Assembly: GCF_018343665.1 (NCBI RefSeq)
Contig: NZ_JAGYPM010000001.1
Span: 97,239 to 161,238 of the forward strand
DNA length: 64,000 bases
Direction: 5' to 3'
Source: Cytobacillus citreus
GTDB taxonomy: Bacteria; Bacillota; Bacilli; Bacillales; Cytobacillaceae
Part shown: piece after piece, positions 8,252 through 16,176 of the stretch
How positions within the stretch are numbered: position 1 is the stretch's first letter
Layout of the letters: every line of letters begins with the position of its first letter
Position numbers and translations under genes: made by a program
The notes under the pieces: model-generated
What the model was told of the DNA's origin: nothing
The model's database searches: none
Seen by the model: the letters and a program-made list of their open reading frames with translations, nothing else

Positions 8252-9601
8252 TTAGTATTTAAGATCCATTGGTGAATCTGCATCTGCTTTTTTAACTTCA
8301 ATATATAGAATATGATGGCCTTCTATTTCCTTAATGATGAATTGAAACCCTTCATGTTCAATGGCATCCCCCTTTTCCAGATCAAATTTTTGGGTAAGAA
8401 TCCAACCGCCAATTGTATCTACCTCAACTTCATCCAGATTCGTTCCAAGTAAATCATTGGTTTCTGAAATAAGGAGCTTCGCGTCTAGTATATAATGGTC
8501 TTTGTCAATCTTTTGCACGAATGGAAGTTCATCAGTATCGAACTCATCACGAATTTCACCGACTATTTCCTCAAGGATATCCTCAGCAGTTACTAGTCCA
8601 GCAGTCCCTCCGTACTCATCAAATAATATCGCCATGTGAGAGCGATTTTTTTGCATCATTAGAAGCAGGTCGTGAATAGGGATTGTTTCAATCACCATTA
8701 TTACAGGTTTTATATATTGAATGACTGGCTTTTCATCTTGGCATTTTTTTCGAATACAGTCTGTAAGGATTTCTTTAACATTGATAAGGCCAAGTATTGT
8801 ATCTTTATCTCCACCAGTTACTGGATATCTTGTATATCTTTCGTTCATGATCACCTCTAGAACTTCAGACAGAGTGGCATTCTCATCTAAACTGATGATT
8901 TCGGTTCGTGGTACCATGACCTCCTTAGCGATGCGATTATCAAATTCAAAGATATTGTTTACGTATTTATACTCAGATTGATTTATTTCGCCACTTTTCA
9001 AGCTTTCTGAAAGGATAATTCTTAATTCTTCTTCAGAGTGAGCTATTTCATGTTCAGAAACTGGCTTTAATCCAAATAATCCGGCTACAAATCTAGCTGA
9101 ATTGTTTAATGCCCATATAAATGGAAACATAATTTTATAAAACCAAATTAATGGCTTTGCGAAGCTTAGAGTAATAGCTTCTGCTTTCTGAATGGCAAAT
9201 GTTTTTGGAGCTAACTCGCCAATGACAACATGTAAAAATGTTACAACAGAAAAGGCGATAATAAATGAGAGAATTTGGGTAATCGAAGGCTGTAATTTGA
9301 ACTTTTCAAATACAGGCCATAATAGCCTTTCGATCGTTGGTTCACCAAGCCAGCCTAGACCTAAAGCAGTGATCGTGATTCCTAACTGACAAGCGGATAA
9401 ATATTCATCAAGGTTGGAAGTCACTTTTTTAGCTGCATGTGCTTTCGTATTACCCTCAGCAATTAATTGATCAATACGAGATGACCGTATTTTCACCATT
9501 GCAAATTCAGATGCAACAAAAAAGGCAGTTAAGGCAATTAAAATGAAAAGAAGAAAAATATTGAGTAACATCATAAAATCCTCACAAAGTATGTAAGGCA
9601 T
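8252..9601 (-). CDS. Second CNNM/CorC-family transporter, MpfA-like paralogue
   Basis: About 449 residues with the same order as the gene at 6198: DUF21 membrane domain, [15 protein letters not shown] pair, CorC/HlyC domain ([13 protein letters not shown]). The two are clear paralogues lying in the same orientation with the MerR gene between. The ATG at 9601 follows GGGAGGTGAAA; an internal ATG pair at 9574/9571 would match the usual family start (MMLLNIF), so the first nine residues are uncertain. Role inferred as divalent-cation efflux or Mg2+ homeostasis. The 229 bases between its 3' end and the MerR gene show no further gene. Confidence 0.82.
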   Translation of the reverse strand: MPYILCEDFMMLLNIFLLFILIALTAFFVASEFAMVKIRSSRIDQLIAEGNTKAHAAKKVTSNLDEYLSACQLGITITALGLGWLGEPTIERLLWPVFEKFKLQPSITQILSFIIAFSVVTFLHVVIGELAPKTFAIQKAEAITLSFAKPLIWFYKIMFPFIWALNNSARFVAGLFGLKPVSEHEIAHSEEELRIILSESLKSGEINQSEYKYVNNIFEFDNRIAKEVMVPRTEIISLDENATLSEVLEVIMNERYTRYPVTGGDKDTILGLINVKEILTDCIRKKCQDEKPVIQYIKPVIMVIETIPIHDLLLMMQKNRSHMAILFDEYGGTAGLVTAEDILEEIVGEIRDEFDTDELPFVQKIDKDHYILDAKLLISETNDLLGTNLDEVEVDTIGGWILTQKFDLEKGDAIEHEGFQFIIKEIEGHHILYIEVKKADADSPMDLKY

Positions 9602-9713
9602 TTTCACCTCCCTAAAAGTACTTTTCCCGAAACTATATTTTTTTATTTGAAAAACATTTCCTGCACTTATCCCTTTAAGCTAATAGTTGCGCAATGATCC
9701 ACAATATACAAAA

Positions 9714-9747
9714 AAAGAAGGATCCTCTCTCAAGGGCCCTTCTTTTT
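9714..9747. terminator. Intrinsic terminator, probably bidirectional
   Basis: AAGAAGG...CC pairs with GG...CCTTCTT around TCTCTCAA, with an A tract on one side and a T tract on the other. It could end the acetyltransferase transcript coming from the right on the minus strand. Confidence 0.65.
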
Positions 9748-9837
9748 GCAAAGTTTATTTTTTACACGTTAAAAAAGTATAAATTGTCAACGCAGAAGAT
9801 GATTCGATGTAGTTGCCAATTTTAGGAATTAAGTACG

Positions 9838-10025
9838 ACGGACAGGACAAGGAAGGCTTCGATAGCGATTAACATCGCACGAAGGAAAAGCGATAGCTTT
9901 TACGAGGATGTCCTAGTCGGGCAAATGCCACAGGATAAGGAAAGCTTCGTCAGAGATACATCGCACGACCAAAAGAGAAGCTTTTGGGAGGACGTGGCAT
10001 ATATGAGCGCGATAAGTGCAACTAC
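9838..10025. repeat. Dispersed repeat family A, copy 1 (two tandem units)
   Basis: Two imperfect units lie side by side. Each has ACAGGA[CT]AAGGAA[AG]GCTTCG, a centre with CATCGCACGA, and an AGCTTTT-GGAGGACGT-like end. A related copy is at 46490-46650, where ACAAGGAAAGCTTCGTCAGC and GGGAGCTTTTGGGAAGACGT recur. The unit is partly self-complementary. Open frames across it are not genes. The stretch from 9748 to 10071 contains nothing else that I recognise. Confidence 0.7.
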
Positions 10026-10071
10026 GCCTCTGTCTTCGCCTTTCCAAGGCTCGCCAATCGGCGAGTTTTCA

Positions 10072-10614
10072 TTAGCTTTTCCAATCACGGGCAAGCATTC
10101 CGTATACGACAAGATCGTGAAAATGATTATAAAGGTTTTCACCGTCACGAATAATTCCTTCCTGTACAAACCCTAATCTTTCCGGGATTGCTCGACTCTT
10201 TTTATTTCCAACACCACAGCGGATTTCAATCCTGTTCAGATTTAAATCTAAAAAGGCATAATTGACAAGAGCTTGTACGGTTTTCGTCATAATGCCTTTG
10301 CCTTCAAATCCTTTAGCAAGATAGTAGCCAATACTTGTTTGTCTATTATTCCAATCAATTTGATGAAAACCAGCACAGCCAACAAGCTCGCCATTATAAC
10401 GAATTCCGGCATTAAAACCGTTATTTTCAGCGAGTGATTTTAGCCACATAGGGATAATCGAATGATATTGTATGGGAGATGTCATGTTATCAACCCATGG
10501 AAGCCACTGTCTTAAATGGTTTCGATTGGAATTGACTAAATGATAAAGCTCTTCAGAATGATGGAGTTGAAATAGCTGCAGCTCAATATCTTGATCTACT
10601 TTTAATACAAACAC
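10072..10614 (-). CDS. GNAT acetyltransferase, RimL/RimJ type
   Basis: About 180 residues starting at GTG 10614 with AAAAGGAGAG nine bases upstream. Recognisable parts are LRQWLPWVDN near the N-terminus, GCAGFHQIDW, the acetyl-CoA loop YLAKGFEGKGIMT and the C-terminal R-I-E-I-R-C..GN..S..IPERLGF..EG pattern of the RimL/RimJ (Acetyltransf_3) group. Likely N-acetylates a protein N-terminus or small amine in the cytoplasm; the substrate cannot be told. Its 3' end lies next to repeat family A. Confidence 0.85.
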   Translation of the reverse strand: MFVLKVDQDIELQLFQLHHSEELYHLVNSNRNHLRQWLPWVDNMTSPIQYHSIIPMWLKSLAENNGFNAGIRYNGELVGCAGFHQIDWNNRQTSIGYYLAKGFEGKGIMTKTVQALVNYAFLDLNLNRIEIRCGVGNKKSRAIPERLGFVQEGIIRDGENLYNHFHDLVVYGMLARDWKS

Positions 10615-10774
10615 AGTAAACTCTCCTTTTTTGCAATAATTAGAAGTATATCCAATCATAAAACGAAAACCTGTGAATGTACACAAAATTATTCAAAAAA
10701 AGGAAAATTCAGATTCAATATCATATTCTCTCATTAGGTGTAAATGTCGGTTGATCTAGAAAAAACAAGTTGAC

Positions 10775-11929
10775 TTAAACATTAATAGTGTCGGGCTTAA
10801 TAGTATTCGATTCGGCAATAGGAAGAGTGATACTGAAAACGGTTAACTCTTCCTGTGTTTCACATTCAAGAGTGCCTTTATGCTTCTCAATTATTTCTTT
10901 GCAAACAAATAGCCCAAGCCCGGTCCCAAGTGATTTTGTCGTAACAAATGGTTCGAAGATTGACTGGACAAGATGCGGTGGTATTTTAGGTCCATTATTA
11001 GCGATCTCAAGCTTTATATAGGAATTATCTAAGGAATGGCTGATAATTTTGATCAGAGGGTCTGTTGTATCCGTGTGTAATACGTCAATTGCATTAAAAA
11101 TAATATTAATTAGAACCTGTCTGATTTCGTCTTCATAACCCCATAGATGTATTTCCTCGTCGAGATGTTTAACTATTTTAACTTTGCCATCTAATATACT
11201 TGGATATAGGAAAACTAATACTTCCTCAATGATTTCATTGAATGAAAAACAAACTTTCTCTTTGCCAATCAATTCTTTCTTAGATAGTAAGAGGAACTGT
11301 GAAATACGAAAATTCAATTGCTCTAATTCAATCGAAATGATATCTAAATACTTCATGTTTTGATTTTCAGCCTTTAGCAATTGAATGAAGCCTTGTACAG
11401 AGGTAAGTGGGTTACGAAACTCGTGGATGAAACTAGAGGTCATCTGCCCTAACAACGTAAGTCGATCTTTATGGCTCGTATCGATAAACTTAGTTTTTTC
11501 CTCAATAATCTGGTTTTTTACATCACTGTAATAGGATACAGAAAAATATAAAAACTGATCAAAGCAAAATTGGATATTTTGCGTATATTCCAGAATTTCC
11601 TGCCATTCAAGATTCATTTGATTTAGACTTTCTTGGAAGATGGAGCGGGCAAGATTTACATTGTAAACAAAATCTCCAATATTCATTCCTGCTTTTACAC
11701 GTTGATCCGCAATTGAAATTGAAAATGAGCGAATTATCTTATTTAAATCATCCCTTTTATTCGTAAAGCATTGTGTAAGAAGGTAAAATAATACTTCACC
11801 ATTTTCCTTCATTCTATCTTTAAAAGGATCATTAGACGAAACTAATATTTTCTGTTCCCAGTCAGTCAGCATTTTTTCCTTTTCACTTTGTAAAAGCTCA
11901 ACTACAATTCTATTTGTCCGTGTTAACAT
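10775..11929 (-). CDS. Orphan sensor histidine kinase, sporulation-kinase type
   Basis: A soluble kinase of 384 residues. Residues 1-140 are a helical N-terminal domain resembling the HisK_N domain found before sporulation kinases in bacilli. The H box follows with H169 (SFIHEFRNPLTS), then the N box (NIIFNAIDVL), the G box (ANNGPKIP) and GTGLGLFVCKEI. No transmembrane segment and no adjacent response regulator. The FRNPLTS signature is that of KinA-E-type kinases feeding the Spo0F phosphorelay, so that role is inferred. ATG 11929 has GGAGA upstream; ATG 11941 is an alternative. Confidence 0.82.
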   Translation of the reverse strand: MLTRTNRIVVELLQSEKEKMLTDWEQKILVSSNDPFKDRMKENGEVLFYLLTQCFTNKRDDLNKIIRSFSISIADQRVKAGMNIGDFVYNVNLARSIFQESLNQMNLEWQEILEYTQNIQFCFDQFLYFSVSYYSDVKNQIIEEKTKFIDTSHKDRLTLLGQMTSSFIHEFRNPLTSVQGFIQLLKAENQNMKYLDIISIELEQLNFRISQFLLLSKKELIGKEKVCFSFNEIIEEVLVFLYPSILDGKVKIVKHLDEEIHLWGYEDEIRQVLINIIFNAIDVLHTDTTDPLIKIISHSLDNSYIKLEIANNGPKIPPHLVQSIFEPFVTTKSLGTGLGLFVCKEIIEKHKGTLECETQEELTVFSITLPIAESNTIKPDTINV

Positions 11930-12210
11930 TTTTCTCTCCATTCCTCATTAAAAAATATCTTTCATATTTATATAAACTTCTAGCTTTTTTGGAAATTTCC
12001 TTTGTCGAAATAAAACGAATTAAAAAACAGTTCTTCGAGCCTACTCTTTCTTTGTCAAAAAATATCACAAAGTGAAGAATTGAAAAATATGGAATAGTAC
12101 GTATTTTAAATAGCTGATATAAATGTGTAAGTCAAAATTGATTGTCACATTTTCATTAAGAATCTGTGATTTTTGTCACAGTATTTATTCTTTAGTCTTG
12201 TTATATATAA

Positions 12211-12229
12211 AGATAATCATTCTCAATTA
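12211..12229 (+). promoter_or_regulatory. Fur box upstream of feoA
   Basis: AGATAATCATTCTCAATTA matches the Fur consensus (GATAAT-CATT-TC pattern) about 30 bases before feoA. The 280-base space from 11930 to here is AT-rich with no gene; a TATATA-rich stretch at 12203-12210 may be the -10 region. Iron-dependent repression of feoAB is expected. Confidence 0.7.
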
Positions 12230-12259
12230 ATACACAAATAAATAAAATGGGTGATTGTC

Positions 12260-12484
12260 TTGATTGGAAAATTAAAAAAAGGTGAAAAAGGTAGAATTCT
12301 TCATATATCTAATACTGATCTATTAGTACGCCGCCGTTTGTTAGACCTTGGAATTACAGAGGGATCTGAAGTATGTTTGAAATGTGTCATGCCTTTTGGC
12401 GGCCCAGTGATGGTCGAATCTTGTGGACAATGTATTGGCATTCGCAGAAAAGAAGCAATCCAAATTGAAGTGGAGAAATTATAA
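12260..12484 (+). CDS. feoA: Ferrous iron transport protein A (FeoA)
   Basis: A 74-residue SH3-like protein: KGEKGRILHI, RRRLLDLGITEGSEV and GGPVMVESCGQCIGIRRKEA. FeoA binds FeoB and supports its Fe2+ transport. TTG at 12260 is chosen as start since GGGTGAT ends four bases before it; a GTG at 12251 would add three residues but lacks a ribosome site. It shares one base with feoB (TAATG), so translation is probably coupled. Confidence 0.88.
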   Translation: MIGKLKKGEKGRILHISNTDLLVRRRLLDLGITEGSEVCLKCVMPFGGPVMVESCGQCIGIRRKEAIQIEVEKL

Positions 12485-14487
12485 TGGATATTGCTCTTAT
12501 TGGGAATCCGAATACAGGGAAAACCTCCCTTTTTAATAATTTAACTGGTTCCTATGAATATGTGGGGAACTGGAGCGGAGTTACGGTAGAAAAAAAGATA
12601 GGAATTTTTAAGAACAATAAGGATAGATTAATTGATTTGCCTGGAATATATACACTTAATCCACTGTCAAAGGATGAAGGGGTTGTAACACAATTTTTAT
12701 TAACAGAAAAAGTTGATAAAATGCTGAATATTCTAGATGCTTCTCAAATAGAGAGGAATTTGTATTTAACGATCCAGCTTTTAGAATATGGAAAGCCTAC
12801 TATTATTGGGTTAAACATGATGGATGTTGCTTCAAAAAGAGGGATTCATGTAGATCCAGTGAAATTATCGCAAACACTTGGTATACCTGTTGCTCCTGTT
12901 GTTGCTAGAACAGGGAAGGGCTGTACAGATCTTGCGGCGACTATTACAGAAGGGGGTATCCCAACCCCAAACGCCTCTCTCGTTCATTATGGGACAGAAA
13001 TTGAGGAAGCTATAGGAAAGCTAGCAGAATTATTGGAAGGAAAACAGAACTATTCTGTTCGCTGGTTAGCTCTTCAACTTTTTGAAGGGAATCAATATGT
13101 GAAACAATATTTGTATAGTGTAATAGGTGAAGAGAGGCTCAATTTATTTTTGCAGCAAATTAAAAACACGATAAACACAAACTATCAGACTTCCTTGGAG
13201 CTATTCATTTTTCAAAAAAGAAAAGCGAAAATTGATTGGATTATTGCTGATTCAGCTATTAAAAGGAATTTAACAAAGACGCCATTGTCTGAAAAAATTG
13301 ATGCGATCGTCACAAATAAAATATTAGGTTTGCCGATTTTCTTTTTACTTATGTATTTAATGTTTATGCTAACTTTTGATTGGCTTGGATTTCCTTTATC
13401 TGATTACCTAGATAGATTAATAACTGGTCCTATTGCTTCGGGAATTGAAAGCTTGTTAAGTTATGTTGGAGCCTCTGATTTCATTCATGCATTAATTCTT
13501 GATGGCATTGTAGCAGGTGTAGGGGGAGTACTTGTCTTTGTACCACAAATATTTATTCTTTTCTTTTTCATCTCTTTACTTGAGGATTCAGGATATATGG
13601 CACGGGTTGCCCTTGTAATGGATCGTTTGATGGAAGCAGTAGGCTTAAATGGGAAAGCATTTATCCCAATGATGATTGGATTCGGATGTAATGTACCTGG
13701 CATTATGGCTGCTAGGACGATTGAAACACCGAAGGAAAGGCTCTTAACGATATTGTTAACACCGTTAATGTCCTGTTCTGCACGATTGCCTATTTACGCT
13801 CTTTTTGTCGGTGCATTTTTTGTTCAACAAAAAGCCTTAATTGTTCTATCGATTTATGTATTAGGGATTGCTGTAGCCCTTATTCTAGCTAAAGTTTTTT
13901 CTACCACTATCTTAAAAGGTGAGACATCATTATTTGTTATCGAACTGCCTCCATATCGTTTGCCGCAGTTCAGAGCTTTATGGAGAAGCACATGGGATAA
14001 GGGAAAAGGCTTTATTAAGAAAGCCGGAACATTTATATTTGCTGGCTCTGTTTTTATTTGGCTCTTATCCTATGCAGGCCCTAGCGGAATGAATGTAGCT
14101 TTAGATGATAGCTACTTAGCAGTGATTGGTGGATTCATAGCTCCATTATTTGAACCTATCGGATTTAATTCTTGGCAAGCGGGGGCATCTCTTATTACTG
14201 GATTTTTGGCAAAAGAAGCAATTATTTCTACGATGAATATTATTTATTTTGTTCCAGATGAAGCAAGTTTACAGGGGCTGCTTTCTAATTATTTCACCCC
14301 TCTATCAGCGTACAGCTTCATGATCTTTATTTTATTGTACATTCCATGTCTTGCTACTACTGCAACGATTTATAAAGAAACAGGTTCGAAAAGGTGGACC
14401 GTCTTTTCGATTGGATATGCATTAATAATTGCCTATATTCTTTCTTTCGTGATTTATCAGGGAGGAAAGCTGCTTGGTCTTGTATAA
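12484..14487 (+). CDS. feoB: Ferrous iron transporter B (FeoB)
   Basis: A 667-residue membrane transporter. The N-terminal G domain has GNPNTGKTS (residues 7-15), DLPG, and NMMD as guanine-specificity motif. The membrane part has the two Gate motifs (around SGYMARVALVMDRLM and IGFGCNVPGI, then the second near the C-terminus) and about eight to ten helices. It imports Fe2+ under low-oxygen or acidic conditions. It lies between feoA and a split feo accessory gene, behind a Fur box. Confidence 0.95.
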   Translation: MDIALIGNPNTGKTSLFNNLTGSYEYVGNWSGVTVEKKIGIFKNNKDRLIDLPGIYTLNPLSKDEGVVTQFLLTEKVDKMLNILDASQIERNLYLTIQLLEYGKPTIIGLNMMDVASKRGIHVDPVKLSQTLGIPVAPVVARTGKGCTDLAATITEGGIPTPNASLVHYGTEIEEAIGKLAELLEGKQNYSVRWLALQLFEGNQYVKQYLYSVIGEERLNLFLQQIKNTINTNYQTSLELFIFQKRKAKIDWIIADSAIKRNLTKTPLSEKIDAIVTNKILGLPIFFLLMYLMFMLTFDWLGFPLSDYLDRLITGPIASGIESLLSYVGASDFIHALILDGIVAGVGGVLVFVPQIFILFFFISLLEDSGYMARVALVMDRLMEAVGLNGKAFIPMMIGFGCNVPGIMAARTIETPKERLLTILLTPLMSCSARLPIYALFVGAFFVQQKALIVLSIYVLGIAVALILAKVFSTTILKGETSLFVIELPPYRLPQFRALWRSTWDKGKGFIKKAGTFIFAGSVFIWLLSYAGPSGMNVALDDSYLAVIGGFIAPLFEPIGFNSWQAGASLITGFLAKEAIISTMNIIYFVPDEASLQGLLSNYFTPLSAYSFMIFILLYIPCLATTATIYKETGSKRWTVFSIGYALIIAYILSFVIYQGGKLLGLV

Positions 14488-14508
14488 AGTAAGCTAAATT
14501 CAGGGGGG

Positions 14509-14899
14509 ATGACAATGGCAGCAAATATTATAATCGGAGTATTGATTTTCGGATATGCGAGCTGGGCCTTATTCAATTTTATCCCGCATTAACGGGCAGT
14601 AAGACCCCCACCTCAAGATTGAGAGAGAAGCGAGGAAGATAGGTGGGGGACAACTGCCCGTAAAAGCCCGTAAAATGAACACAGACTAAAAGCGCCACAT
14701 CGTGTGGCAACGTCTGCGTGACCCACTTCCTGTGGGCCGCAATTAACCATCAGTGGGGGATGAAAAAAACCCCCACTGATGGATGTTTCACTTTATTAAA
14801 AAGTCCAAGCATGGAAAATGTTCAAGCTGTTCACTGAAAAAATCCTGTTCAAGTTCATGCAGCACAATCTCAGATGGTCAAAAAGTAAATAATAGGTAA
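14509..14899 (+). pseudogene. FeoB-associated Cys-rich membrane protein gene, split by a bcr1-like element
   Basis: The first part (14509-14582) encodes MTMAANIIIGVLIFGYASW... and then runs into the repeat and a stop. The rest resumes at 14797 with KKSKHGKCSSCSLKKSC. Dropping 14583-14796 (the element plus one TTTAT) gives one 58-residue frame: a single membrane helix followed by a tail with C-x2-C and further cysteines, ending at TAA 14897-14899. That is the pattern of FeoB-associated Cys-rich proteins (PF12669). As it stands the gene encodes only a 27-residue stub. The GGGGGG ribosome site before the ATG is intact. Confidence 0.85.
14578..14796 (+). mobile_element. bcr1-like palindromic repeat element, copy 1
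   Basis: The core 14583-14791 is flanked by TTTAT on both sides (14578-14582 and 14792-14796). Left half: ACGGGCAGT...GACCCCCAC folds onto GTGGGGG...ACTGCCCGT. Right end: CCATCAGTGGGGG pairs perfectly with CCCCCACTGATGG. Between lie small hairpins GCCACATCGTGTGGC and CCCACTTCCTGTGGG that copy 3 lacks. TTTAT at both ends, folding potential and gene interruption match what is known of the bcr1 repeat of the B. cereus group. It encodes no protein. Confidence 0.85.
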
Positions 14900-14949
14900 C
14901 CATAGACATTTGCTAAATAAACTGTTGTTATCTACACAGCAGTTTATTT

Positions 14950-15081
14950 AACTTGTAGGAGCATTCAAGTTATTAATGTATTAAAGTAAAATAAAATTTA
15001 GTTTATGTCACCGCAAAGGAGATTAGCAAAGGAAAAATAAGCATTTTCCAAAAGGACTTGGCAAATGTAAAGTTTTTCTAA
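14950..15081 (+). repeat. Degenerate copy of the 134-bp repeat (family C)
   Basis: Contains recognisable fragments of family C in order: AAGTTATTAATGTATTAAAGTA near the left and GGACTTGGCAAATGTAAAGTTTTTCTAA at the right. The middle has drifted. No gene lies between the split feo gene (ends 14899) and the regulator at 15159. Confidence 0.55.
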
Positions 15082-15158
15082 TTGTCAATTCTCAATTACA
15101 TCTTTATAATTGAAGGACGTGCGATTGTACACAATATTTTAAAGGGATGAGGCAGACA

Positions 15159-15626
15159 TTGACTCGAGATGAAATTATTTTTAGAGTATCTGAAAAAGTA
15201 CGTCTTATTCGTACAGAGGCAGGGTATACACAGGACAAAATGGCAGAAATTATAGGTGTATCCAAGAAGACTCTCGTACAAATTGAAAAAGGCCGAGTAG
15301 AGGCAGGATGGTCTACAGTCGTAACGATTTGTGCTTTATTTCGGGAAACAGAAACAGTACGTTTCTTATTTGGAAATGAGCCCCTCGAGGTTCTAGAAAT
15401 AATTGCTCGTGAAGGGATTGACTACCGTAAAGAAAAAACAATGGGCGGTAAAATATGGTGGAGAGAAGTAGATAAACAAAATGGCTTGGTGCTTCAGCAA
15501 AATATGATTAGTCAGCATTTTCGGATTATTGATGAAGATCATTTCCGTATTTTTAGCAGTTTTGATGAGGCTTCTTCGAAAGAAAGATTTTCAGAATTAG
15601 TGAGTGAAAAAAACAGGGGATTGTAA
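15159..15626 (+). CDS. XRE-family helix-turn-helix transcriptional regulator
   Basis: About 155 residues. An N-terminal Cro/CI-type HTH (VRLIRTEAGYTQDKMAEIIG, SKKTLVQIEKGR) is followed by a C-terminal part with GGKIWWREVDKQNG and QHFRIIDEDHFRIFSSF, an alpha/beta region of unknown ligand. TTG at 15159 was chosen because GGGATGAGG ends six bases before it; ATG 15147 lies on that site. It stands alone between repeats, so its targets cannot be guessed. A related layout occurs in other bacilli, but I do not recognise a name. Confidence 0.8.
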   Translation: MTRDEIIFRVSEKVRLIRTEAGYTQDKMAEIIGVSKKTLVQIEKGRVEAGWSTVVTICALFRETETVRFLFGNEPLEVLEIIAREGIDYRKEKTMGGKIWWREVDKQNGLVLQQNMISQHFRIIDEDHFRIFSSFDEASSKERFSELVSEKNRGL

Positions 15627-15680
15627 AAATTGGGTTAAGTGAAGTAGAGTAGCTGCCTCTTTTTACTTTGCCTCTTTTTT

Positions 15681-15886
15681 GCTATGTTAAACGTCTTTGT
15701 TGATTTCCACTGCAGGCACTAAAGCGTCGCGGGCGGTCCGGAAGCCTCCTCGTCGCTATCGCTCCTGCGGGGTCTCCCTTTGACTCATACTCCCGCAGGA
15801 CATTGAATAAGCTTCCTAGAATAATCACTGCACAAAGGAAATGTGTTAGCATTTTCGAGGATCTCGCGCCTGCCGCGAAAATCAAC
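15681..15886 (-). repeat. Dispersed GC-rich repeat family B, copy 1 (inverted)
   Basis: A 206-bp unit inverted relative to the copy at 18317-18523. Shared blocks include GTTGATTTCC, GGAAGCCTCCTCGTCGCTAT, CTCCTGCGGGGTCTCCCTTT and GCAGGAC.TTGAATAA. It also shares GTTTAACATAG at one end. It is richer in G+C than its surroundings, as such Bacillus intergenic repeats usually are. The open frame across it (15682-15888) is not a gene. Confidence 0.8.
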
Positions 15887-15888
15887 AA

Positions 15889-16022
15889 TTAGAAAAACTA
15901 GGCGTTCGCCAAGTCCTTTTTGGCGAATGTCTTAGTTTTTCTTATGCGATCTTATTAGCAGATATTTAATTGAACACACACTTTACTTTAGTACTTTAAT
16001 AAACTTAAACTTTCCTATTAGC
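15889..16022 (-). repeat. 134-bp repeat family C, inverted copy
   Basis: Exactly 134 bp, reverse complement of the copies at 31757-31890 and 33749-33882. One end is GCTAATAGGAAAGTTTAAG; the other is a roughly 55-base palindrome AGAAAAACTA...TTGGCGAACGCC..GTTTTTCTAA. It abuts repeat family B. Nothing else is seen up to the PBP gene at 16177. Confidence 0.85.
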
Positions 16023-16176
16023 CAAAATAGCATTATCATCACCGAGTTTTAATACAATCTTTTTTTTGCAGAAATAACCAATTATAAATATTTACCCTCA
16101 TAAATCTCCTTATATCTTCGAATTCTTTATTGAACAACTATTGAATCATACAGCTATGAATTGTTTTGGAGGTAAT

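Noticed and set aside
9900..10176. Open frames on both strands over repeat family A
   Set aside because: They lie in a dispersed repeat and in the 3' end of the acetyltransferase gene; the same sequence recurs at 46.5 kb without the frames.
14583..14791. A self-splicing intron in the feo accessory gene
   Set aside because: The element is about 209 bases, lacks group I or II core motifs that I can see, and copies of it stand in non-coding places with TTTAT flanks, which fits a mobile repeat.
15682..15888. Open frame over repeat family B, and its counterpart at 18255-18549
   Set aside because: These are the two inverted copies of one non-coding repeat; the translated products differ and have no start signals.
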